A stretch of DNA of 64,000 nucleotides, taken from contig OX637399.1 of the NCBI GenBank assembly GCA_951799425.1, positions 16,422,501 through 16,486,500 of the forward strand, written 5' to 3'. The position numbers and the translations under genes were made by a program. The notes below the pieces were generated by a model. The model was given only the letters and a program-made list of their open reading frames with translations. It searched no databases and was not told the origin of the DNA. The DNA is from Ilex aquifolium (lineage: Eukaryota > Streptophyta > Magnoliopsida > Aquifoliales > Aquifoliaceae). Shown piece by piece: positions 1 through 14,500 of this stretch; the first letter of the stretch is position 1; each line of letters opens with the position of its first letter.

Positions 1-645
1 ATGAGTTCCACTCTTAACTAGTAATTATGGCTCGAAGACTACCTTTTATCAGCTTAGTTTTCTTATGAGTTAGTAGCATTGAAGCAAAACATGTAGTTGC
101 AAGCCAAACGAACTTCAAAGGGGCAAATTAATGGAAGATTACTAATCTCATGGAGTGATTTATTGATGAAATTTTAGTAAAGCATCATCCGTAATATCCG
201 TGAGCCAACAACACTCCTGTCATAATTATGTGCGGCACAAATATTTTGCAAAGGAAGGTCGAGTGTTTGAGTCATACATGATATCCAACCAATATTAGGA
301 TATAATCCTCCAATGAGAAATACTGCACCCGAACAATGCATAGCATTATCGAAAATTGCTTGACTCACTTTTTCAATCCAACCTCTTCAATCATTTCTTT
401 CATTCAAGTACCAATACGGTACTTATCTTTGGTTCCACCCGCACAATCCACGACTTTAAGAAACGCAGCCTCACCTTCCCTCAGGACCATAAATCAATCA
501 AGGGCCTCCTTATTGAGTCTCACCATCCATCACTCACTCTATTTACACATTTTTCTTTCCATGTGCTTTTAATTGGTAGTAAAAATCTCTCCACGTCTTT
601 TCTTGTTGTAGTAAATTTATTGTCAACAAATAATAATGTGGCGGC
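1..645 (-). pseudogene. hAT-family transposase remnant (DUF659 region)
   Basis: Read right to left, the three frames together give a recognisable hAT transposase core. A piece near 560-630 reads RKDVERFLLPIKSTWKEK and then VSDG. A piece near 380-480 contains FLKVVDCAGGTKDKY and MKEMIEEVG. A piece at 220-370 contains FDNAMHCSGAV and ISCMTQTLDLPLQNICAAHN. A piece at 1-170 contains NHSMRLVIF, FAPLKFVWLATTCFAS and KLIKGSLRAIITS. Order and spacing match plant hAT proteins with DUF659. Frameshifts and stops are frequent, so it is dead. The C-terminal dimerisation part would lie left of the window. Fragments resembling the N-terminal part may continue to about 1560, but that is weak. Family assignment is from remembered motifs. 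Confidence 0.72.
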
Positions 646-2404
646 CCCGAAAGAGAATTATTGGCAGCAAATGAATAAGAACTCACCTGATACGGGTTCT
701 TTGCTAGGTGAAATGGTAAGCTTGTGGTGTATGGTTCAAGGTCATGGTATTAACCATTGACATTGAGGTTATTGAAACGTATCAGGTCGTTGTGTCGCAG
801 AATGATAACAGAATGGTGTCAGACGATACACACAAATTGATAGGTTGAAGAAGTTGGGCATGGCAAGAGATTCAAGCTATATTGCGGTTTAGTGGAATGG
901 TATCGGGCAATATGTTGCAGGTTGATGGCGATGATTTGAATGACTCAACCAAGTTAACCGGTCTCTGAGTCAACCAAAAGTTGAGTGAGGTTTATGGTTT
1001 ACAAGGAACACGAAATGACACTGAAATGGAAAGTGCTGAGTTTCATATGGCTCAGAAGACGGACGGTTCTGTGTGGATCACTTGGTTCTGTATTACCACT
1101 GCCAATGTCTCTCAGTGCGCTGTGAGTCAATAGCTGATACGACGGTTTTAAACTATCTTGTGGTATGGATCATCCCTGAAATCTGTGCATGTAATCTGCA
1201 GAATTGATCACTTCCCTTCAAGTTGAATATCTTCTCAACAGCCAAAGTACTTCCACTTCTACTTGCCTTTCTTTTATGTTGATCATAACTTCTAGAACAA
1301 AACTATCTATACTATCATCCAACGACATACTAGAAGGTGGCAATGGTAGTCTCTTCGGTGCAGTTTCTCTCTATTTTCTTATTGGCTGCCTATTCTAATT
1401 GGAGCCCATCGGTAATACGCCTGCTTGTGAGTTCATGATGGGCTGGTAGAATTGGTCAAAGTCATTTTTGATGCTGGCGTGGATGCAATAAAAGTTTGAC
1501 ATCCTCTGACGATCTTTCTCAAGGATCATGTTTGAAAACCAAGGACTAACATTAGAAGAAGCAGAGAAGCTGGACTAGGTATCCCCATGAAGTAATAAAA
1601 GAAAAATCAAACAATCAAATTTTAGTTTATCTTCCACCATTTCAAATTGTAAACTCTTAATTGTCAAGAGGGATAGTAAGGTCTCCTAATAGGACTGAGG
1701 GCAAGGAGCATAAATATTATTGGATTAATTGCAACCATTTCACAGAACCGGGGAAAAAAATAACTCAGTTTATTGTTATGACTCCATTTTCATGTTTTGG
1801 GAGCTTTGACTGTCAATGGACACTCGGCAGGAGGTAAACTAGCAGAACTTCCTTTGAAGGTGGAACTAATATGTGGAAGAAGAAACTCAACTGCTTTCAA
1901 AACTCAAGTTCTTTTGTCTGAGGCAGAGGAAGACCAAAAAATTGCCTGCCAAAAGACCTTCCAAAACTGATACTCAATTCACGAGCAATGATGCCAATTT
2001 TTTTTTAAAACAAATACTCAATTCCTCACAACTGGGGAATCCCTGCTTATGTTATTAAAATACTGGTGTGTAAATTAATATATGGTTTGTGCTTAGATTT
2101 ATTCTGTTTTTTTCTTTTTCTTTTTCCCCCTCGCTTGTTCTTCTTCTTCTTGGTTGGTGTGGATGCAAAGTATTGTCCATGTTCTTCTGCTAGCTGGTTT
2201 GAATGCAAAGTATCATCCATTTTATATTGTGACTGTTCCACTTCAGTTTGGAAATTTTTTTTACACCGTCTGTTTACTTCGTCATGCTTGGTCATTTTGT
2301 AGATTATAAGATCATGATCCACACTTTAAAGGGCCAGGTAAAAGCATTCTGCTCTAGCAGAAAAAGTATTTGCGAAATTAAACTTTTGCATGTTTGAATT
2401 TCAG
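646..2404. other. Intron or upstream sequence of PNP1, no gene seen
   Basis: No PNPase exon could be read here; the next upstream exon must lie left of the window. Sequence around 1400-1510 on the minus strand faintly resembles the region that precedes DUF659 in hAT transposases, so this may be more of the same dead element. The stretch 2066-2300 is T-rich and then ordinary intron leading to the exon at 2405. Confidence 0.4.
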
Positions 2405-2518
2405 GATGCTGTACGGATCATTTGCAATGAGGTGGAGGCTCTGGTTAAGAAGTGTGGGAAACCAAAAATGCTTGATGCAATTAAATTACCTCCTCCTGAG
2501 CTGTACATGCATGTTGAA
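2405..2518 (+). CDS. PNP1: PNP1 exon A (helical linker)
   Basis: 114 bases, phase 0, preceded by tttcag and followed by gtatgt. It encodes 38 residues beginning [20 protein letters not shown] and ending PPELYMHVE, the start of the all-helical domain between the two RNase PH cores. The first base follows an AG acceptor, so an upstream exon outside the window must end in phase 0. Confidence 0.9.
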
Positions 2519-5500
2519 GTATGTATTTACTATTCTTTGCTACAGTTTCCATTTCATTATTTAACTAATTCCTTTTTATTTGTTTTTTTTTTTTTTTTCC
2601 GGAAGGTATTTGTTTTCATCTGTATGCAAGTGTTAATCCATATGCATTACATTCTTTGTACAATTTAATTCTGTGGGACCGCCAATGTCTTTACCTTAAA
2701 GAGTCTATATCAGCATCCACAGCTTTAGGTGGACAAAGATTTCCTTCCCTTGGGGATGCCACAAAGGGAAAATGGTCTTTGGGAAATCACACGCACATAC
2801 TTATGATTCCTCACCCCCTCTTTGTTCAATGTCACTTCACTCCCTGGCCAGTATCCTTCTATGGTTAGGTGGACAAGTGCCAAATGAAATTTGGAATCTC
2901 TTCTTTATCATCTTTCTTCTCTCAAAAATGTGAAACTCAGGTTGGTTTACTTGTCTTTGTTTGCCGAGGCCAAATTTATTTGTGTGTGTGGCAGTCTTTT
3001 TCATGGTGTAGTCACTTGCCAGCTTTTTACGAAGTCTTACTAAAAAGATGCTCTTGGAAATCTGCAATTGAACTTTATCAAGTTGTCACATTGTAATTAA
3101 GGACGAAAAAGTGACCGCATGGGAAAATAAAGAAGACAGAAAATATGTATTATAGCCGTAGAATTTTAGTATACTTTAATTAGGGGAATAATTATAATTT
3201 GCAGCCTATTATGAGTTAATATATGTGGGAGTTACGTTAACTCATTCTTCAAAACCCTAATTTCTCTAATTTCTTTCATCTCTTTTTTTTTCCCTCTCTT
3301 GCCTCTTCTCCTTTCTAAATCCTAAAACTAAATTTCAACTTGATATCATTGCAATCTATCGAAAATTTCAAGTTATCTGTACAGTCAGAAAGGGCTTGGA
3401 CACGTGCTGAGTTGTTGATGTCATCGTTAGAGGTGCTCAAATGTGATATGGCCAGACTCAATTTTTTCTCGAGTACTATGTTGATTTGTTTGGAATTTTT
3501 GGAGGCCATCTGGTCTGTTTTTTCGATTTTTGAATGATTCTCAGATTTTTTATGGGTCATATTTTGAGATCTACTCTTTGGCTGATTTTGGGACCAAACT
3601 TTGTGGAGGGCTGGAGTATGTTGGGACTCTGGTGGAGTTTGGTGGACTGCCCAGTGGTTTTCAACAGGTTTTTGAGGATTTTTGAACATTTGGCCGACTG
3701 GTTTATCACCGACAGTGAGCTGGTTGTGGCAGACAACTTTTATTTGCTTGATCCCTTCTTATTTAAAGGCTGCGAGTAGTTTGTGCCTTAATTTGCGCTA
3801 TTGGTGGTTGGTTTCACCTTGTTTTTTGTTGGGTTAGTCTTGATTGTTGTTTGGTTTTTAGTTGTTTGTGAGAAAGGCTCCTATTTTGCTGGGTAGATAT
3901 GTTGGGGGTTAGTAAGGATTCTACAATTATTGAGAAAAATGGATCGAGTCGTGTAGGGGCTCTTGGATGTATCTTGTTAAAGGTCTTATTTTTTATGCCT
4001 TATATTTATTTAGGGTAATATTGTAATTACTCAAAATAGGGTTCATTATAAATAAGAGAGTGTAGGGCAACACTGTTCACACAGATTATTCTCTCATTCT
4101 CTTCCTCTTTCTCTTTTCTTCTCCTTTTCTCGTAACATAATATTGTAGTCTTTACTTCTTAACTTCGTACCAGAGCAGTGGTTTCAAGTTTTTTTTTTTT
4201 AAACTGATGAATAGCGTCGCATGAATAGTACCCGCGTTAACAGTACCATGTGAACAGTGCGCGTGAATTCGTGAATAGCGACTGATGAACAGTAACTCAA
4301 TGGACAATGATTTCAGCCCTTGCAAGTGTTTTTGATGCTTCAATCCTTACTAGAAAGATGCAATTAGAGTATTGGAGGTTATTGGTGAGTTGCTCTGTTA
4401 GTTTTGCGTGAATTTTTGCGGTAATTGTTTTGGCTAAAAAGTTGTTGACAGTGACCAAATTCCCCTGGGTTGCTATTTGGACTTCAGGTTTGTTTGATTT
4501 TTTAACTCCCAAGTTTGTTGTGGATTGCTCGTGTTGTGGGTAATCAGTTTGTGCTACGAGTAATTTTTTACTAGGGTTTTTGAGCCATTTTCGCTTGATG
4601 TGTTTTTTGATCTAATCTTCTCTTGATATTTTTTTTTCTTTGATTTTGTTACTTCAAACCAGTATTATAGGGTGTGTCTAAGGGGCCTATGTCCTCAGTT
4701 GGGTGATTCAAGGCATTTCAGTTAATTTGTGAAGAAATTTTGGTGGTTTTGATGAGTCGACAATCTGGTTTTTATCCAAGGGTGATGCCTTTCTAACTGA
4801 TTCTACATGTTGTTGTTATTGTATTAGTTTTTTTTTTTTTTGCTAAACTATGATGAATGTGGTGGTTTTGGTGAGTGGATAGCCTTGTTTGTGCACAAGT
4901 GATGTGGTTTTGGGTGATTTTGGCTTGATCGTGTACATTGCTATTGTTTTGCTGTTACCTATCTGACTCGCTGTAGATTCTGTTCACAAACTGATTGTTT
5001 TGTTTCTCCAATCTTCAAGGCTGAGCACTGTGGTGATGGGTTCTTCGCCTAAATTGTTATGTTGTTGATTTACTTGATTAGTTGAGTTTAGGTTTTGTGA
5101 GCTTTTTGATTTTGCACTGTGACGTGCTGCTGCTCCCATTGTGTTCTGTTTCTCTTCCACTAACTTTGGTTTGACCTACTTGTTGGTCTGTTACTTGGTG
5201 GTTTATAGGTCCTATAGTTTCTTATTAGCAAAATAGTTGTTTGTATTTTTATTTCTTATGACGTATTTGAATAGTGGTCGTGGTCGTGGTCATTGTTCTG
5301 GGTGGATGCATACTTATTGTGCAAGACACTGAGAATTATTGTTGGGATAAGTATAAGTGATCAACGTATACTCATCGGGCTTCTAATGATACTTTTTGAG
5401 TACATCAGACTTTTACCAATGGTCCAGTTGCTCCTACTACTGACTCTTATAGTGATATTTTATCTCAGCTCGGTAAGCCCATCTAACAAATATCTTCACT

Positions 5501-8500
5501 TTCTACACATTTTTCTATTCTTTCTACCGACCTTACTAATGGTGGTTGCCCTGCATGTATGGTTGCTCAATTTTCTTTGTCATCTTGGATCATTGATTTA
5601 GGAGTTAGTGCTCCTATGTCTGGTAATTCTTCCCTATTTTCTAATTTTCGTTTGTGTAGCTTACGTATTATGTTGGTTGATGGCTTCTTTCGACCAATAC
5701 ATGAATTGATGATCTCCATCCTACTCGGTCCATGTCTTTAATGTCTGACTTGTTTGTTTCTAATTTTTCTTTTAATTTGTTATCTGTGATTTAGTTAACT
5801 AAGTCCTTAAAGTGGTCAGGGACATTATCTACTTCTTCTTGTGTTTTTCAGGACCTCAAAACGAAGAAGGTGATTGGTGTGGGGTATGAGAGCAATGGAT
5901 TTTACTACTTAGATCTTGATGATTATGTTCCTGCCTTGAGTGCTACTGTGTCTCCTTTTAAGTGGCACTTTCGACGGGGTTATCCCTCCTTGAAAAAGTT
6001 GCGTCAGGTTATTCTTGGTTGAAGCTCTTCTTTTGTTATAGTATGTAAGGCTTGTCAAGAGTCAAAATTAGGTACGCATCACCGTAGCTCTTTTCCTCAT
6101 AGTTCTTCCAACTGTTAGCCTAGTTCGTTTCATCTTGTTCATACTGACATTTAGGGTCCTACAAGAGTCAAAAATATTTCTGATTTTTAGTATTTTGTCA
6201 TCTTTGTTGATGATTTCTCTTCTATGAGTCGGTTTTATGAAAGACCGATTTGAATTGCCTAAGGTCTTTACCACATTTTATAATGAAATTGTGGTTCAGT
6301 TCGATACCCGTATTAAGGTTCTTCAGTCTGATGATGCCCTTGAGTATATTTAATCATTTATAAAAAACTTTTGTGCAGACCATGGCCTTATCCATCAAAC
6401 TAAATATCCGCATACCTCCCAACAAAATGACATTGTCGAACGTAAACATCGTCATTTATTGGATGTTGTCCGCACCTTAATGTTTAATATGCATGTGTCA
6501 AAACCATATTGGGTTGATGCTATCCTTACTTTAGTTTATCTTATCAATCGCATGCCTTCCCCTATTTTGGACAACAGATCTCCTTCCTCATTACTTTATC
6601 CTAATAGTCCGCTAGTTGGACTCTCTCCTTGTGTCTTTGGTTGCGTTGAATTTGTTCATCTTCTTGGTTCGGGTCGGGATAAACTTTTGTTTTGCTTAGT
6701 GAAGTGTCTTTTTGGGATATTCTCGTTCACAGAATGATTATCGGTGCTATGACCTTGTCTCGTCGATACTACGTCAGTGCTAATGTTACCTTATTTGAGT
6801 CATCGCCTTTCTTTTTTGCATCAGGACATACATTGTTATTAGTTTTAATTTTTCCCGGTCAGGGGAGCCCTTGTTGCCTATTGTGTCAGACTATGTATCT
6901 TCTTCTTACTCGACTATCACGCCTCCCTTGCAAATTTATCGTCGTTCCAAGGACAGAGAAATTGTTCCATGTGCCCCTGCTCCACAGCTATCACCTAATT
7001 CTACTGAGGTCTTGCCATCTGAGCCGTTAGTTAGTTCATCATTTTCTGATTTGCCTATTGCTCTAAGGAAAGGTACTCATAACTGTACTAGGCATCCCAT
7101 GTCTAATTTTGTTTCCTTGCATCAACTTTCCTCATCATTCCGTTGTTTTACATCTACCTTACCATTTGTGGTTGTTCTTAATTCCTTGACACAGGCTTCG
7201 GTATCTCGTGGATGGAAACTAGTTATATGGATGAGGAAATGAAAGTTCTTCATGAGAATCAAACTTGAGATCTCACTTCATTTCCTCTTGGGAAGTAACC
7301 TGTTAGTTATCGTTGGGTCTACACTGTGAAATATTTTCGTGATGTCTCTGTCGAGCATTTAAAGGCTCGGTTCATAGAGACTTGTAGGAGGAACTGTACG
7401 TGGATATTCCTTCGGGCTTCTTTTTTCTAGTGACAAGAGGGAAAATTATTAAGTGAAAAAAATTTCTTTATGGATTAAAATTGTCTCCTAGAGCTGAGTT
7501 CGATAGATTCCATAAGACAATGGTCAAGTTTGTGCATAAGCAAGTCATGCAAATCACAAGATATTCATCAAACAAGGGAGTGGTAAGATCTCAGTTCTTA
7601 TAGTATCTGTTGGTGACATAATACTCGCAAGTGACGAAGTGGAGAAAGTGGCCAAACTGAAAGTCTACCTTGCTAAAGAATATGAAATCAAGGACTTGGG
7701 GCGTTTACGTTATTTTTTAGAGATTGAAGTGGCCAGATCAGATAGAGACATCTTTATCTCATAGAGGAAGTATATCCTTGATCTTCTGAAGGAAACTGGT
7801 ATGCTAGGTTGTAGACCTGCGGACTTGCCCGTTGAGACGAGCCGAAAATTGTGAAATGATGAAAGTGATCAAATTGATAAGGAAAGATATCATAGGCTTA
7901 TTGGGAGACTCATATACTTCTCTCACACTTGCCCAGATAGAGCATATGTAGTGAGTGTTGTTAGTCAGTTTATGCATGCTCCTCAAGTTCCTCATCAAGA
8001 GGCACTTCATCATATACCGAGGTACCTCAATTCGCCTCCAGGAGAAGGAATATTATTCTCAAAACAGGAGCACTTGAAGTTAGAAGCTTTCACATAAATA
8101 GATTGGGCCGACTCAATTGATGATAGGAGGTCTACTACGGGTTATTGAACCTTTTTAGGAGGAAATCTAGTTATTTGGCTTAGTAAGAAGCAAGCAGTGG
8201 TGGCTAAATTTTTTGTAGAGGCAAAGGTAGAATATAGTGTTATGTCTCATGGTATTTGTAAGCTTATGTGGCTAAAAACCTTAATAGAAGACTTGGGTGT
8301 CTATAATGGTGAACCTATGCGTCTGTATTGTGGTAATAAGGCTGTCATAAATATTACTCACAACCCAGTTCAATAAGATAAAATAAAGCACATTGAAATT
8401 GACTGACACTTCATCAAAGAGAAGCTAAATGATGGGTTGATTTGTATGCCCTTTGTGATGTCCAAGGAGCAATTAGTCGATGTGTCTACTAAGGGGTTTA

Positions 8501-11500
8501 GTAGTAGAAATTTTCATTCAGATGTACAAGTTGGGCATGAAAGATATCTATGCTCCAACTTGAGGGGGAGTATAGAATGTTATAATATTTTAATTGGGGA
8601 CATAATTATAATCTGCAGCCTATTATGAGTTAATATAAATATTGCTGATTAAAGGAGAGTTACGTTGACTCCCATTCTTCAAAACCCTAATCTCTTTTAT
8701 CTCTTTCTTCTCTCTTGCTTGCCCTAAAACTAAATTTCAAATATAGCAAAGCATTTGGAGTTTTTATGACAAAATCACGTGGTGTCTCGAATGTGAGTTA
8801 TAAGGGAAAGATGGAACAGAGAAAGCTAAAAACAATGGACAGAAGAAAAATCCACAATAGCTTTATCCTACTAGTTTTCGAAACAAGTCCATAATCTCAG
8901 TAGTTTAGAGAAGCAAACATTTTAGGATGATATCAGTTGTGCATGGTGCTCATTATCAACTTTCTGGAAACATCCTTTACATTTTTTATGAGGGACAACA
9001 TCGAAGTTTAAAAGCTTTGTTTAATATTAATGGATATTTATATGGCTATTGGACAAGACGCAAAGTGTTATATTGTATATCTTAGTCATGCAAGTAATAA
9101 AGTGTCGTCTCATTCATACCTGAAAGCCAATATGATCTGTCCTCATATATTGTTGTGTGCAGGGGTTTAAAGGTGATACAAGCTTCAGTCCTAAACAGGC
9201 TTTACATTGTATCATACCATAAACCGATGTGTTCTGTTTTTCTAAACTATGCCTACACTGCTGGACTGAAATGCATTTTGGGGGAGGTTCTAAGCCAAAA
9301 AAATATAGTATCACACTTATGAGCTACCGTTTTGTGCATTTTTCTGATATAATGTTGTATCCCATATTATGGATTTCAAACCCCTTTATGGGTTGCCGTC
9401 TTTGTTTCAAAGTTTCTTCTTCATAATTGTCATTTTTTGATGCCCTCTTTTAATGAACTTCATTTGGTATTGGTCAGTGTCTCTTCAGTCATGAATGATA
9501 GTGATTGATGATATAAATTAACTACCATTTTCAGGAAATTGCAGGTGATGAATTAGTGAAAGTGCTACAAATTAAGGAGAAAATACCAAGAAGAAAGGCA
9601 CTGTCATCATTGGAGGAGGAAGTTTTGAGTATTCTTTCTGAGACAGGTTATGTCAGCAAGGACGAAGTTTCTGAAACAACACCAGACTTGTTTGAGGATG
9701 AAGACGAGGATGAGGAAGTGGTTGTGGATGGTGAAATTGATGAAGGTGATGTTCACATAATGCCGGTTTCACGGAAATCCGCCCCCCTGGTAACATTTAG
9801 TTCCTTGGGATCTAAATTACATGCAACTTTGTGTGTGTGTGTCTATTGTTTATTAAAATGTGATTCTGTTTTGATGCAAGTTTGTACCCCCTATTAACTG
9901 GAAATGGATCAGCAAGGTTCCCATTTTCTACTTATATTTTGAATATGAGATAATCTAAGTAAAATAAGTATTTTATCCTTTTTCTTGTGATATATAGGTG
10001 CTTCATTTGGTTGATATCGCTTTAAACAAGATTATTGTATCATCCTTTGCTTTTAGGGGAACTATAAAATGTGACTAGGTACAATATATATTTGTTTATG
10101 CGGCCTTTTGTGATTGCCGAAAACTTGAGAGAGAAATCAAGGCAACTGCCTCTCTCTTCTTTTTTTTTTTGCTATTGAACTGCCTCTCTACATATATGTG
10201 TGTAATTAATACCAAAAAACTAATAGATCCTTTAGGGCATACACTTATTACAATAGTGCCACCTAGACTATGTACTTTAATGAGTGTTATGTATCCTTTT
10301 TTGTGTGGACATTTGTAACGCCGAGGTTTCAAGGATCCAAGAGTTGGATTTGAGACTTGTGCAGCAGACTATAAAAAGCGACATGAGGCAATTAGGGCTG
10401 CACTTTTTTGTCTCTTATCTTGAGAAGAACAGAAGCTGCCTTTGCATTTCTTTTTCCAAGCCATATAATGGCTTGTTTCTTCTCTAATGTTTGTCCCTTT
10501 TCTTACTTTCTTTGTTGGTTGTTGAGCTACCCTTGCTAATTTGTTACCGAGCTTGGAACAAAGGGCTGCAAAGCTCCATCTTTTTGTACTAGTCTGCATC
10601 AGAATGTCAGTGACATACCGTTAATTGAGATGCGAACCATCTTCATAAAGATGCTTCTTAGATAAATTACTCAATTACAATCAGATTCTTGGCAATAGAC
10701 TAGTGGACTACCCTCTTGGTGAACTCATGAATTTGTGCTTCCTTCCAATACCAGCAAAGTAAGACTGCCAAAATATCATCCAGTTGATTATAAAGAAATT
10801 TCCTTGGTACTCCAAACCCACTGGCTGCATCAGGGGATGATAATGGCCTATCCTGATCCTAAACGTGATGTTGGAGGCTAAGGCTTCCTTTATTTAACCC
10901 CCACTGCTTTCCCATTTTGTTCTGAATTTTCTTCCTGATTCCCCTTTGATAGACTAGAATTCTTTTATCTTGTCCTGTCCCAGGTTGCTTCAAATTTCTG
11001 GGACCCCATCCCCCTTCCTCTGTTCTACCTTACATTTATATTGTCAATGGAAAACATGGAAATACATTTACCAGCTGCCATTCTCCTTTATTGTTGTTAG
11101 TAATAAAATTCTGGTTCTTATCTAAAGAACAATTACCAATTGCCATTGCGCTAACCACATTGACAAAAACAAATGCTTGATTGGATATATCTTCCAGTAG
11201 CCATTGCCTGATCAGAGAAGACATATCCTTGTCTATAACTAAGACTGGCACTCACTCCGCGGTTTTGGTAAAATAAAAGTGTCCTTCCTCTCGTGTCATA
11301 ATGTTCTTAGTTTGATGAGTTTTGACATGTTTGGAATGGGTTGCCATTTCAAAGGCTCGGTTGTGCTTGCTTTAATGTTTGGTACTCGTAATTTTAGAGT
11401 TTGAGACTCTTGTTCTTGCTAGGCAAAAGTTGGGACTATGGTCGGGATTGGACATCTGAATTCTCTACAATTCCCGCATTGGAAACCTGGATGAATAGCA

Positions 11501-14500
11501 CCCAGTTAACATTGCTTAAAAAAATATTTCAGGTTTTTCAATTTGATGGATGAATGTTTTCCGGCTAATCTTCTGCCCATTCTTGTTGATGTTTATGAAT
11601 GACAGATTGTTGGACAAATCTATTAATTTTTTTTTTTTGTTATTTTCCCTCTATAGCTGTTTTCTGAACTAGATGTGAAGGTGGTGTTTAAGGAAGTTAC
11701 ATCCAAATTCCTACGGAGACGTATTGTGGAGGTATAGATGCTTATTTTCTGTTGAACAGTGATATACACCATTTGAGATGAAAGAAATATTTATTTTCTC
11801 ATTAAGTTACTTGCTATCCTAAGATGATGTGCTAATCAAGGATCAAAATATCGTTTCGAAACGGTTGAAACATCCGAAATGTTTCCGTTTCCAAGGAAAC
11901 CGAAACGAATTAGTGTTGAAATTGAAATTCTAATACTTCGAGGTGTTCCATAATGTTTCAAAATATTTTGTTATATTTCATTGCATTTGCACAATTATTT
12001 CGGAATGTTTCAAGGCATTTCAAGATATTTTGGTATATTTCGACTAATGTTTTTAATAAATAATTCTTAAATTTTTTATTTTATTCATTCTGTTTTCGAA
12101 ACAAGTTGAAACATTTCGAAATGTTTCCGAAACATTTCGAAACGTTTCAGTTTCCTAGGTGACCGAAATAATGTACCGAAACGAAATTTTGATCTTTGGT
12201 GCTAACTAACTTTCCCACTTTATTTTCCTACCTTACTGTTGCACATGACTAGTTTTCGTGTATTTTGTGGAGTTGAACTGTTATGGGCTCATAAAATATC
12301 AAATGGGCTAGTGCAAAGTATGGGTATTGTGTGGAAGGTCAAGTTTGATGTCTTAGTGTTGATATTCTCTGTACCAAATAAAAATATTGCTCGATACGAT
12401 TTTAAGAAATTGAAATGGAGAAGAAAACACTCTAGTCTTCATGGAACTCTCACAATCAGGGGCGGAGCCAGAAACTGGCTTAAGGGTGGGCACAACCTGT
12501 ATTCTATATATGTTAATAAAATGGTGTAGATCACAAATCTAAATTCGATAAAAATCTAAGGTTTCCACAAAAAAAAAATCAAAGCCTAAGGTCAAAATAA
12601 TTTATGAATGAAAAGGAAAAAAGTCATTACCAAATTATATTACTCTTTACCAAATGGTTATACAAAGTTAACAGATAATTACACTTGATTTGTAAAAAAA
12701 TCAAAGCAAATCAAAACCCTATTGGAGGTGTCTAGATATAATCTCTTAGAATTGTCTTTCTGGGATTGATTCCCCTGCCACCCCCAAAAGAAGAAAAAAA
12801 AACTCCACCCCATATATATAGATATGTAGCTAAAATATTTTGCAATTTGGAGTAGGTTTGTCTCAAACATTGATTTGTTTCGAGTTGCCTTGACTTTAAA
12901 TTTTTTCTCCCAATTTACAAAGGTAAAGTGACACATTTATATTAATTATGTCATATTTTATAATAAAACCTCATTAAATCGAAAAGGGTCAAAAATTGAC
13001 ACGAATAATGTATATGAACAAAAAACAATAAAAAGAAAATTAATTACAATTCTTATCAGAATGTGAGGCTTATCATAACGAGTTTTCATATTTTATATTT
13101 AAATCACGAAGAGCGTAATAATACCATTGCAATCCAATGGAAACAAATCAATCATCAGTTCTAGAAAAGTAGAGATCAATTGTGGGCAGGGGTGGAGCCA
13201 GAAACTTGATTGAAGGTGGGCACAACCTATATTCTATATATGTTAATAAAATGGTGTAGATCGCAAACCTAAATTCGATAAAAATCTAAGCTAGGCACAA
13301 AAAAAAAAAAAACAAAAAAACCTAAGGTCAAAATAATTTCTAAATGAAAAGGAAAAGAGTCATTACCAAATAATACTACTTTTTACCAAATGGTTATATT
13401 AAAGTTAATCGACAATTACACTTAGTTGTAGATATAATCTCATAGAATTGTCTTTTGTGTTAGATCACTGTTCTGTTAGTGTTTTCTTTTGGGGAAATTT
13501 CAATACAAACCAGATGGGTGCGATTAGAATTTAAGAAGGGAGATCTATGATGTCTAGAGGTTTCCTTCTGGTTTCGACTTGAGTTCTATGAGTTTTTGGT
13601 GTTCGACTACTGTTTCGGCCTTAAAGAGTGATCGGGGCTGCTCGAGGTTACTCCAGTGTGTTGTTGTTTTGCCTTATGTTGGCTTATAGATAGTGGGTTC
13701 TTGGTTGTGGTTGAGGATTTGTGGTGGGTTCGCTTCGGCGCACTACTTTGCTAAGTCCGGTTCTATTATTTGTTACTCTTTGGTTGTGAATTGAATTTGT
13801 AAAAGCCTTTGGTTCAGAATAGTTAGTGTGATTGTTGGCATTTGGTAGATTAGTGGGTTATTTGTGGTTTGATTTGTTTTTTTTTTTTGGTTTGGCATTG
13901 CGTAATTACTTGTTGGTTTCTCGATGACAACTTTGAATAGCAGCAATAGTGGTGTTCAGGGTAGCGGTCGTGATTTGCTCCATAATGCCCGTCGTGGTGG
14001 TTTATGTACAGGACATAGTGAAAGTGGTGGTCGTTCTGGGCGTAGTCATCGCTCTAAGTGGAAGTGTATTTATTGTGGTGGCACGGGATATACTGAAAAT
14101 TATTGTTGGGATCAGTATGAAAGATCAATATATGCTAATCAAGCTTCTAATGACATTTCGGGTTCCCTAGTACATCAGACTTCTACCAATGATCTAGTTG
14201 CATCTACTACTGATTCTTGTGATGATCTTTCTTCTTTGCTTCATCAGCTCATGTAGCAGTTATCTTTACTTTCTACAAATTCATTTGTTCCTACTATCGG
14301 TCTTGCTAATGGAGGTAACTCTGAATGTGTGGTTACTAAACCGTCTTTGTTGTCTTAGACCATTGATTCAGGATCTAGTGCTCATGTGTCTGGTATTTCT
14401 TCTCTATTCTCTAATTTTTTTTTTTTGTCTAACTCACGTATTGTGTTAGCTGATGGTTTCTTTTGACCGGTACATGGGACTGTTAATCTCTGACCTACTT

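Larger units (their letters stand above)
3157..8741 (+). mobile_element. Ty1/copia retrotransposon, decayed, in PNP1 intron A-B
   Basis: Two related LTRs of about 180 bp flank the element: 3157-3337 and 8571-8740. Both contain TTTGCAGCC/CTGCAGCC, CTATTATGAGTTAATAT and a pyrimidine-rich end finishing CTAAATTTCA. A degenerate initiator-Met tRNA binding site follows the left LTR, and the polypurine tract TTGAGGGGGAG directly precedes the right one. TATAGC is found on both sides (3151-3156 and 8742-8747) and may be the TSD, although copia elements usually give 5 bp. The order protease, integrase, RT, RNase H is that of copia. A second-family LTR is inserted in the gag/leader part. LTRs differ widely, so the insertion is old. 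Confidence 0.85.
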
